Made by a program: the position numbers and the translations under genes. From contig NZ_CP012159.1 in the NCBI RefSeq assembly GCF_001189295.1, positions 6,836,525-6,900,524 on the forward strand: DNA of 64,000 nucleotides, given 5' to 3'. This DNA comes from Chondromyces crocatus. GTDB lineage: Bacteria; Myxococcota_A; Polyangia; Polyangiales; Polyangiaceae. The notes under the pieces were generated by a model. The model saw only the letters and a program-made list of their open reading frames with translations, was not told the origin of the DNA and ran no database searches. The first letter of the stretch is position 1. Each line of letters starts with the position of its first letter. Positions 26,722 through 33,611 of this stretch are shown here, in pieces.

Positions 26722-27885
26722 ATGGCCGAAGCGCCCCTCCCCCCGCCGACGGCCTTGCAAGGCCTCACCCCCGACGAACTCGCCGACGCCTGCGGGATCG
26801 AGATCGCCGACGCGCGCCGCATCGTCTCCCTCGCCCACCGTCGGGGTGAGCTGCCCGAGCGCGCCCCCGCCACGATCCGCCGCGCCGCCCTCGATGCGGT
26901 CCGCGCCCGCTGCCACCTGCCCACCCTGGAGGTCGTGGAGCGAACGCCGAGCGCGGTGGACCCGTTCGTGAAGTACGCCTTCCGCCTGCACGACGGCGCG
27001 GTCATCGAGACGGTCCGCATCCCGCTGGAGAAGACCGGCCGCTTCGCCGTGTGCGTCAGTTCCCAGGCGGGCTGCGCCCTCGCCTGTGCGTTCTGCGCCA
27101 CGGGCCGCATGGGGCTCACCCGCAACCTCGAGACCTGGGAGATCGTCGAGCAGATCCGCATCGTGCGGCGCGATCTGGAGGCGGAGCACCCGGGCGCCCG
27201 GGTTCACGGTGTCGTTTTCCAGGGCATGGGCGAACCGCTCGCCAACGCGGACCGCGTCTTCCGCGCCATCCGCGTGCTCTGCGAGCCGAGCGCTCAGGCC
27301 ATCGACCGCCGGAACATCACCGTCTGCACCGCCGGCCTCCCGGCGGGCATCCGAAGGCTCGCCCAGGAGGCCCCCGGCGCACGGCTCGGCGTCTCCCTGG
27401 GCTCGGTCCGGCCGGGTGCGCGCCGCGCGCTCATGCCCATCGACAATGTCCACCCCCTCGGCGAGGTCCTCGCCGCAGCGGGCGAGCACGCGCGCGCGAC
27501 GGGCTACGCCCCCATGTGGGCCTATACCTTGCTCGCTGGCCAGAACGACGCCGACGAGGACGCCGCCCACCTCGCCGCGCTGGTGAAAGATTTCGCTCAG
27601 GCTCACGGCATCACGCCGCGCCTCAGCCTCATCCCCTTCAACTCCATCGGCGACGACGCCCTGCGCCGCTCGGACCGCCTGGAGGCCTTCCGCACCGTGC
27701 TCTTCGGTGCCGGAGTCGGGTCGATCGTCCGCTACTCCGGCGGTGGCGACGTCGGCGCGGCGTGCGGCCAGCTCGCCCGCAGCGGCGCCCCCAGACGAGG
27801 GGCCCGCGCGCCTGGGCCCCCTGGAGCGCCCGTTGCTGCCGGGGGGGCGAGGGTCTCGATGGATCCCAGCGTCCCGTCGCGCTAA
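26722..27885 (+). CDS. RlmN/Cfr-family radical SAM methyltransferase
   Basis: 387 aa from the ATG at 26722 (a TTG lies 6 nt earlier). CALACAFCATGRMGLTRNL holds the CxxxCxxC iron-sulfur motif of radical SAM RlmN/Cfr enzymes. FQGMGEPLAN and RNITVCTAGLPAGI match the SAM-binding strands. VRYSGGGDVGAACGQL keeps the late Cys that forms the methyl-carrying intermediate in RlmN. Expected role: C2 methylation of adenine in 23S rRNA and some tRNAs. Odd point: the usual SLHA strand reads VSLGSVRPGARRALMPID, and the C-terminus has a ~35-residue Pro/Ala/Arg tail. It may therefore be a paralogue of the housekeeping RlmN. Confidence 0.88.
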   Translation: MAEAPLPPPTALQGLTPDELADACGIEIADARRIVSLAHRRGELPERAPATIRRAALDAVRARCHLPTLEVVERTPSAVDPFVKYAFRLHDGAVIETVRIPLEKTGRFAVCVSSQAGCALACAFCATGRMGLTRNLETWEIVEQIRIVRRDLEAEHPGARVHGVVFQGMGEPLANADRVFRAIRVLCEPSAQAIDRRNITVCTAGLPAGIRRLAQEAPGARLGVSLGSVRPGARRALMPIDNVHPLGEVLAAAGEHARATGYAPMWAYTLLAGQNDADEDAAHLAALVKDFAQAHGITPRLSLIPFNSIGDDALRRSDRLEAFRTVLFGAGVGSIVRYSGGGDVGAACGQLARSGAPRRGARAPGPPGAPVAAGGARVSMDPSVPSR

Positions 27886-27894
27886 CTTGCGCCC

Positions 27895-28491
27895 GTGTTC
27901 GGCTTCAGTTTCGGCGAGATCCTGGTGCTCGTCATCGTGGGCATCGTCGTCGTGGGTCCGCGCAAGCTCCCCCAGATGATGCGCACCCTCGGCCAGTGGG
28001 TCTCCAAGATCCGCCGGATGAGCACCGATCTCCGCGCGCAGAGCGGCATCGACGACCTCATCCGACAGGAAGGCCTGGAGCGCGAGCTGCGCGAGCTGCG
28101 CTCCTTGTCGCGGGTGAACGTCATCGAGACGCTGGTCAACCCGGTGAGCGGTGCGGCGACGGCCGGGGCCGTGGCGAGCGCGGCCCCCCGGCTGCCCACC
28201 CCGGCTGCCCCCCCGATCCACGACGCCACCACGTACGAAGACGACGACGACGAAGACGACGGCATCAAGCCGATCCGCGAGCGGGAGTACCCCGCCCTCG
28301 GCTGCGATGCCTACGGCGCCTTCCCGGACGACGCCGAGCCGTACACCGGCGCGTTCGGTGAGGCATCACCGCCTGCCCCTGCAGCGCCGCCTCTCCAGGC
28401 CGACGCGGGCACCGCGGCGACGACGGACGAGAATGCCGCTGCGGCGCCCACCCCCAGCACCACCGCCGCACCGGACAGGGCAACGACGTGA
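27895..28491 (+). CDS. tatB: Twin-arginine translocase TatA/TatB-type subunit
   Basis: 198 aa, GTG start at 27895, 9 nt after the rlmN-like gene. One N-terminal membrane helix (FSFGEILVLVIVGIVVVGP) followed by RKLPQMMRTLGQWVSKIRRMSTDLR, the TatB hinge and amphipathic helix. The tail of ~100 residues is acidic and Pro/Ala-rich, longer than in E. coli. With TatC it forms the receptor for folded twin-arginine substrates in the inner membrane. Its stop overlaps the tatC start (GTGA), so production is coupled. Confidence 0.92.
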   Translation: MFGFSFGEILVLVIVGIVVVGPRKLPQMMRTLGQWVSKIRRMSTDLRAQSGIDDLIRQEGLERELRELRSLSRVNVIETLVNPVSGAATAGAVASAAPRLPTPAAPPIHDATTYEDDDDEDDGIKPIREREYPALGCDAYGAFPDDAEPYTGAFGEASPPAPAAPPLQADAGTAATTDENAAAAPTPSTTAAPDRATT

Positions 28492-29492
28492 GCGAGGATC
28501 GCAGCGTGCCGACCACGACCAAGCCTTCCGGCGCCACGAGCCCCCCGAAGATCGTCCCCGCCCAGGGGACCCAGCCCGCCACACCGCCGCTCGGCGGCGC
28601 GCCCAAGGTCGCCGCGCTGCCCGCCGTGGCGCAGCGCCCTGCCCCGAAGGCTCCCGAGGAGAACGAAGAGGACGACGCCGACGGCGACAAGCCCATGAGC
28701 TTCTGGGAGCACATGGACGAGCTGCGATCGCGCCTCGTCCGGAGCCTCATCGCGTTCTTCGTCGCCACGCTGGTGACGTGGAACTACCACCAGGAGCTGA
28801 TGCACCTGCTCTCCACGCCCTTCAAGGTCGCGTGGGCCGAGCAAGGGCTCCCTGGTGAGGGCACGCTGCACTTCGGCGCGCCTGCCGTCCCCTTCGCCGT
28901 CTACTTCAAGCTCTCGATGATCGGCGGCGCGCTCGTCGTCTCGCCCTACCTCTTCTACCAGCTCTGGTCGTTCATCGCCCCGGGCCTGTATGCACGCGAG
29001 AAGAAGTTCGTCATCCCCTTCGTCGCCTCGTCCACGATCCTCTTCGTCGGCGGCGCCGTCTTCGCCTACTACACGGCCGTCCCCCTCTCCCTCAGCTTCT
29101 TTCTCGGCCTCTCCGGTCAGCTCGGCGAAGGTGGCATCACCATCACCCCCACCGTGATGATGGGTGATTACGTCGAGTACATCGGCCTGATCCTCCTCGG
29201 GTTCGGCCTCGTCTTCGAGCTGCCGCTCCTGCTGCTCTTCCTCTCCATCGCTGGCGTGGTGAACTACCTGCACCTCCTCCGCTTCGGCCGGTGGTTCGTG
29301 CTCGTGGCCTTCATCGTCGCCGCGATCCTGACGCCGCCCGAAGTCATCAGCCAGCTCGTGATGGCCGGACCGATGTGCGTCCTCTATCTCCTGTCGATCG
29401 GCCTCGTGTACCTCTTCGGCAAGCCGCCGACCGAGGAACAGAAAGCCGAGTACCGAGCCGCACGCGAGCGGGACAAGGCCAAGGCGACCTAG
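28488..29492 (+). CDS. tatC: Sec-independent protein translocase TatC
   Basis: 334 aa, GTG start at 28488. After an unusual ~68-residue cytoplasmic Pro/Ala/Glu extension, the canonical MSFWEHMDELRSRLVRSLIAF start of TatC appears. Six transmembrane helices follow with conserved 'SPYLFYQLWSFIAPGLYAREKKFVIPF' and 'FGLVFELPLLL'. TatC recognises the twin-arginine signal. No separate tatA is in the window. Coupled to tatB and followed by a hairpin. Confidence 0.97.
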   Translation: MSEDRSVPTTTKPSGATSPPKIVPAQGTQPATPPLGGAPKVAALPAVAQRPAPKAPEENEEDDADGDKPMSFWEHMDELRSRLVRSLIAFFVATLVTWNYHQELMHLLSTPFKVAWAEQGLPGEGTLHFGAPAVPFAVYFKLSMIGGALVVSPYLFYQLWSFIAPGLYAREKKFVIPFVASSTILFVGGAVFAYYTAVPLSLSFFLGLSGQLGEGGITITPTVMMGDYVEYIGLILLGFGLVFELPLLLLFLSIAGVVNYLHLLRFGRWFVLVAFIVAAILTPPEVISQLVMAGPMCVLYLLSIGLVYLFGKPPTEEQKAEYRAARERDKAKAT

Positions 29493-29510
29493 CCCCGCGC
29501 CCCCTGAACC

Positions 29511-29525
29511 AGGGGCCCATCGGCC
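29511..29525 (+). terminator. Hairpin after tatC
   Basis: CCCCTG (29511-29516) and CAGGGG (29520-29525) with the 3-nt loop AAC, 19 nt past the tatC stop; GC pairs extend it on one side. No T-run. Confidence 0.5.
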
Positions 29526-29685
29526 CCAGCGGGTGGAGCTTCTCGGTCACGTCAGCCTCTTGGCGCCAGCCCCTCGGCACCGTTCGCATCGCGGCTCCAC
29601 GCCGTGGCGCACGATGGACGCGGCGCACACCCACCTCAGCGCTCCTCGATGAGCGTCACCAGCCCGAACTCGAACGACACGCCTT

Positions 29686-29725
29686 CACACGGCAACCGCG
29701 CACACGGCAGCCGCGCACACGGACG
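29686..29725. repeat. Short 15-bp tandem repeat
   Basis: Units CACACGGCAACCGCG (29686-29700) and CACACGGCAGCCGCG (29701-29715), then a partial third copy. It lies in the ~300-nt gap between tatC and lgt, which otherwise shows no gene. Confidence 0.7.
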
Positions 29726-29795
29726 GCTCCTCGCGGCTTTTGACGTGACGGCCGCCGCGTCGAGCAACGGCCTCAGAACGTCGATGCGGTGGGGG

Positions 29796-30752
29796 TCAGG
29801 CTGCTGCGGTGGCGACGCGAGCCTCTCGCTTCGCGGACAGGCGCCGGTGGATCAGCAGCGCCACCCCGACGAGCCCCAGCCCGATGAGCTGCGACGTCGA
29901 CAGCCCGAGGAGACCTCCACGATCGTCGGCCCGCAAGAACTCCAGCGCGAACCGCCCCAGCGCGTACAGCGCCAGGAACGTCACGAACACCTGGCCGTCG
30001 TACCGCTTCCGCCCGTGAACCCACAGCAGGCACACCGCCGCGATGGCGAACGACACCGCTGACTCGTAGATCTGCGTCGGGTGCACCGGGTGCGACGGCA
30101 ACCGCGCCGCAGAGAGCTCCTGGAGCTTCCACTGCGCCTCGCTCGCGGGGCTCCCCGGGGGGAACGAGAGCCCGAACGGCCCCTCGGTCCGCAGCCCGAA
30201 GCAGCACCCGGCCAGGAGGCAGCCCATCCGACCGAAGCCCAGGCCGAGCGGGATGGCGAAGCCTGCCATGTCGGCCGCTTTCCAGAACGGGAACCTGTCC
30301 CGCTTGAGCAGCCACCACGCCGCCGCGGACGCCCCGATGAACCCGCCGTAGTACGTCAACCCGCCCGCCCAGAACTTCGCCCAGGCGAAGCAGTCCCGGT
30401 TCGTCGGGTGACACACCCCCTTCACCTCGTCCCATACGCCGGGATAGCGCGTCGACCCGCAGACCGCGCGCTCCAGCTTCCAGTCGACCAGCGAAGGATC
30501 CGTGCAGAGGTGGACGTAGTCCCAGAAGTACCCGTCCGCGATCACGTGGAGCAAGCGCCCACCGATCACGCCGGCCAGGATGCAAGCCAGCCCCAGATCG
30601 ACCACCACGTCGGGATCCTTCCCGATCCGCCGCGCCCACATCGCCCCGATCGCCGTGGCGAGCAGGAACCCCGAGACGAGCAACAGGAAGTAGGCGGGGA
30701 AGCCGACTTCCCCCCACTCGATGGTGTCGATCCGGAACAGCTCGGGGCGCAT
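29796..30752 (-). CDS. lgt: Prolipoprotein diacylglyceryl transferase
   Basis: 318 aa from the ATG at 30752, one base after the lspA stop. Inner-membrane enzyme that transfers diacylglycerol to the lipobox cysteine. Several transmembrane helices; ILAGVIGGRLLHVIADG, GGLTYYGGFIGA and the signature region GLGFGRMGCLLAGCCFG (the divergent form often seen outside gamma-proteobacteria, where GRIGNFLN is usual), then HPTQIYES. A ~50-residue insert (HLCTDPSLVDW to TNRDCFAWAKFW) with extra cysteines lies between the second and third blocks. Forms a lipoprotein-maturation cluster with two lspA genes. Confidence 0.95.
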   Translation of the reverse strand: MRPELFRIDTIEWGEVGFPAYFLLLVSGFLLATAIGAMWARRIGKDPDVVVDLGLACILAGVIGGRLLHVIADGYFWDYVHLCTDPSLVDWKLERAVCGSTRYPGVWDEVKGVCHPTNRDCFAWAKFWAGGLTYYGGFIGASAAAWWLLKRDRFPFWKAADMAGFAIPLGLGFGRMGCLLAGCCFGLRTEGPFGLSFPPGSPASEAQWKLQELSAARLPSHPVHPTQIYESAVSFAIAAVCLLWVHGRKRYDGQVFVTFLALYALGRFALEFLRADDRGGLLGLSTSQLIGLGLVGVALLIHRRLSAKREARVATAAA

Positions 30753-30753
30753 C

Positions 30754-31431
30754 TCAGCCTTCGTCCGCCGACGGCTTCTGCTCCACGGCCACCCCGGCCG
30801 GCGCTCCCGGCGCTCCCGGCGCATCCGCGCGCGGCTCCGTCGCCTGCGCCGAGGTCTCCGTCGTGCGGTGCTTCCGCGCGATGAACATGTCGATGAACAT
30901 CAGCGCCACACCGACAACGATGGCGATGTCCGCCACGTTGAACGTCGGCCAGGTGTATGTCTTCGTCACGTGGATCTGGATGAAATCGACCACGATCCCG
31001 TGACGGATCCGGTCGGCCAGGTTCCCCAGCGCGCCGCCGAGCACCAGCGGGAGGCCCCACTTCAGCGTCCACTGCCAGGGCTCCGTCTTCCGGTACAGCG
31101 AGACGATGAACGCCACCGCGGCCACCGAGATCAGGACGAAGAACGGCCGGCGCAGCGACTCGTGCTCGTCCTGGAGCAGACCGAACGCGCCGCCTGGGTT
31201 CTCCGCGTAGATCAGGTTGAAGTGCCCCTTGAGCACCTCGATCTTCCGCTCCACGAACGGTCTCGGCGGTCCGAGCCGGAACCTCGCCCACTCCTTGGTG
31301 CCGAGGTCGGCCACCAGGGTGACGGCAGAGAGGATGATCAGGAACAGGTATCCCGGGTGCCGGGGCGCGGGGCGGGTCGCCCCCCCGGCGTCGGCCTTCT
31401 GGGGCTCTCGCGGCGTCGCGTCGTCGGACAT
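30754..31431 (-). CDS. lspA: Lipoprotein signal peptidase (copy 1)
   Basis: 225 aa, ATG at 31431. Type II signal peptidase cleaving before the lipid-modified Cys. Four membrane helices; catalytic aspartates in GNLADRIRHGIVVDFI and FNVADIAIVVG, plus the conserved NPGGAFG motif. N- and C-terminal extensions of ~25 and ~35 residues are Pro/Ala-rich. Directly precedes lgt (1-nt gap). Confidence 0.95.
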   Translation of the reverse strand: MSDDATPREPQKADAGGATRPAPRHPGYLFLIILSAVTLVADLGTKEWARFRLGPPRPFVERKIEVLKGHFNLIYAENPGGAFGLLQDEHESLRRPFFVLISVAAVAFIVSLYRKTEPWQWTLKWGLPLVLGGALGNLADRIRHGIVVDFIQIHVTKTYTWPTFNVADIAIVVGVALMFIDMFIARKHRTTETSAQATEPRADAPGAPGAPAGVAVEQKPSADEG

Positions 31432-31550
31432 TGGAAGGCTCGTTCAGTACGACAAACTCGACGGCGGCGCCAGGCACGCCCGCAGCACAACGCACCCGAC
31501 CGCGAAAGCGGGGCCCCTGGGCCGCGACGGGAGCCTCCGGGCGGCAGGCC

Positions 31551-32390
31551 CTACGCGGCGGCCGGGGGCTCTGGCGGCGCCTCCCGCTCGACCGTCCCGG
31601 AGGCCCTCTCGGTGCTCACGACGGCAGGACTCGGGCTCCCTTGCCCGGCCGCCCCCTCCAGCGCCGGTTCCGGGGCCAGCACTGGCTGTGCCGCCGCTTC
31701 CTCGGCGCGTGCGCGCCGGGTCGCGGTGAACATGTTGAGCCCCATCAGCACGACGCCCACCACGATCGCCACGTCGGCGACGTTGAAGGTCGGCCAGTGA
31801 TGCTCACGCCCACCGCGCGAGACGTACACATCGATGAAATCGATCACCCAGCCGAAGCGCATCCGATCGACCAGGTTGCCGATCGCGCCGCCCAGGGCGA
31901 GCGGCAGCCCCCACTTCATCGCCGTCTGGCTGCGGTGGACGCGCCGGTAAATCGCCAGAATGAACACGATCGCCGCGGCCGAGACGAACAGGAAGAACGG
32001 CCTCCGCAGCCCCTCGGGCAAGCTCCGGGCGAAGCTCCAGGCCCCGCCGGGGTTCTGCGCGAAGATGAAGTCGACGTAGTTCTCGATGACCGTGATGCTC
32101 TTGCCCACGGGTCGTCGGCCGTCGGCCCCGGCGAGCTGCGCCTGGGCCCACGCCTTGGTCGCGAGATCCGCGACGGCGGAGAGCCCAGCGACGATCACGA
32201 GGAACAGCGTCGACGCCCGCTCCCCCGGCGGAAGCTCGTCGTCGTCCAGCCCCCCGACCTCGGACTCACCGACCGACGAAGCTCCAGGGAGCAGGCCGGC
32301 AGGGCCCGCAGGCGCGCTCGGCTCGGCCGTGAAGTGGAGAGCGCCACCTGGCCTCTCGGCGCTCTCGCGCACATCGGGCTCCGTCGACAT
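31551..32390 (-). CDS. lspA: Lipoprotein signal peptidase (copy 2)
   Basis: 279 aa, ATG at 32390. Same core as the neighbouring copy: NPGGAWSF, GNLVDRMRFGWVIDFIDVYV and FNVADVAIVVGVVLMGLNMF, so both catalytic aspartates are kept. The N-terminal extension (~60 residues) and C-terminal tail (~55, Pro/Ala-rich) are longer. The two copies look like an old tandem duplication: they align throughout the core but differ at many positions. A 119-nt gap separates them. Possibly specialised for different lipoprotein classes; untested. Confidence 0.94.
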   Translation of the reverse strand: MSTEPDVRESAERPGGALHFTAEPSAPAGPAGLLPGASSVGESEVGGLDDDELPPGERASTLFLVIVAGLSAVADLATKAWAQAQLAGADGRRPVGKSITVIENYVDFIFAQNPGGAWSFARSLPEGLRRPFFLFVSAAAIVFILAIYRRVHRSQTAMKWGLPLALGGAIGNLVDRMRFGWVIDFIDVYVSRGGREHHWPTFNVADVAIVVGVVLMGLNMFTATRRARAEEAAAQPVLAPEPALEGAAGQGSPSPAVVSTERASGTVEREAPPEPPAAA

Positions 32391-32482
32391 ATCCCGCGCG
32401 TTGTACGCGAAGGGAGCAGTCAGAGCAAACGTGGGCCGCTCGCGCGCACCCTTCCGTCGTGGCTCATCTCCGTCGCGCTCGA

Positions 32483-32911
32483 CTAGCGGGGCGGGATCAT
32501 GCCCGGCAGCTCCACGTCCTGCTGTCCCGGAGCAGGCACCTCGATACGCCCAGGGGGCTCCTGGATCTCCGGTGTTCGCCCTGGAAGCCCAACATCAGGC
32601 TTCGCGGGTGGGATCACCTCGGGCGTGCGTCCAGGCAGCTTCTCGGGCTTCGCGGGTGGGATCACCTCGGGCTTGGGATGAGGCGGGCGTTCCACCTCCG
32701 GCTTGGGCGCGCCAGGCGGCTCCTCCACTTCCGGCTTTTCCGGCGATCCCGGCGGAACGGCGGGCTCCTCGATCTCCGGCTTCGGCTTCGTCGGCTGCAC
32801 CTCGGGCTCGTGCGGTACCGGCTGCACCTCGGGCGTCGTCTGCCCAGGCCCGGTGCCTCCCGGGTTCGGATCGGTGCTCGACGCCACGGCAACGGCTGCT
32901 CGTTCTCCCAT
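32483..32911 (-). CDS. Proline-rich repeat protein
   Basis: 142 aa from the ATG at 32911, chosen because AGGAGA sits 5-6 nt upstream. No signal peptide. Nearly the whole protein consists of Pro/Glu/Lys repeats: EVQP, KPEIEEP, KPEVEEPPGAPKPEVERPP, then KPEVIPPAKPEKLPGRTPEVIPPAKPDVGLPGRTPEI. It should be extended and disordered. Such PxxP/KP repeats may span the periplasm or bind partner proteins; function unknown. It follows the DUF4398 lipoprotein gene by 156 nt in the same direction. Confidence 0.7.
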   Translation of the reverse strand: MGERAAVAVASSTDPNPGGTGPGQTTPEVQPVPHEPEVQPTKPKPEIEEPAVPPGSPEKPEVEEPPGAPKPEVERPPHPKPEVIPPAKPEKLPGRTPEVIPPAKPDVGLPGRTPEIQEPPGRIEVPAPGQQDVELPGMIPPR

Positions 32912-33066
32912 GATTTCTCCTGTGGCCTCGACAGTGGCCAGCTCCGACGCCTCGAGAGGCGTCATCTCCCCGCGCATCCAGTCGCGCGCCTGCAGAGCTT
33001 GGATGGCAGAGCGCCTCGTTCCGTCTCGCGCGCTCCGCTCGGTGACACCGCCTGCGTCACCGCGGC

Positions 33067-33432
33067 TCAGCGCCCTTGCTGCCCCATCACGGGCTTGCTC
33101 TGCGGCGCCTGCTTCAGATCCCACTGCTCCTGTTCCCGCTGCGCACGCGCGATCTGGAGCGATCGCTGCGCATCCTGCTTGGCGTGACGGAGCACCGCCG
33201 TCGCCTGCTTGTCGTCCCCCTCTTCCAGCAGCTTCCTCGCCTGGTAGAGCTGCTCGCGCGCCATCCGGAGGTGCAACGCCGCGCGCTCCGACTGCGCGGC
33301 GCCGGCTTCCTCGGCCAGCCCGATCGCCGATTTGGTCTCCGTCATCTGCTGAGACGCCAACCTCGCCGTGCTGCTCATGCAGCCGGCGAGCCCTGCGACC
33401 AGCACGACCCCCGCTGCGAGTATGCCCCTCAT
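33067..33432 (-). CDS. DUF4398-type lipoprotein
   Basis: 121 aa from the ATG at 33432, preceded by GAGAGGGACC. Signal and lipobox LAGC (MRGILAAGVVLVAGLAGCMSS). The mature part is helical: MTETKSAIGLAEEAGAAQSERAALHLRMAREQLYQARKLLEEGDDKQATAVLRHAKQDAQRSLQIA, the DUF4398 pattern found in OmpA-associated lipoproteins. Ends with a short Gln/Lys tail. A structural role at the outer membrane or peptidoglycan is inferred. Confidence 0.85.
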   Translation of the reverse strand: MRGILAAGVVLVAGLAGCMSSTARLASQQMTETKSAIGLAEEAGAAQSERAALHLRMAREQLYQARKLLEEGDDKQATAVLRHAKQDAQRSLQIARAQREQEQWDLKQAPQSKPVMGQQGR

Positions 33433-33611
33433 GGTCCCTCTCCCGGTGGTTCTGGCCCTCGGTGGGCCCTCGATGCGGCCCTGCTGAGCGCAAGCGAGAC
33501 GCCGCACACGGCACCACCCACGCTGAAGCAACCCCCGCACCAGCCCCCCTGATCCCCAGCGATCCGCCCACCTTGAGGACGCACCGGACATCTGTTTAGT
33601 ATCCCGCCCCC

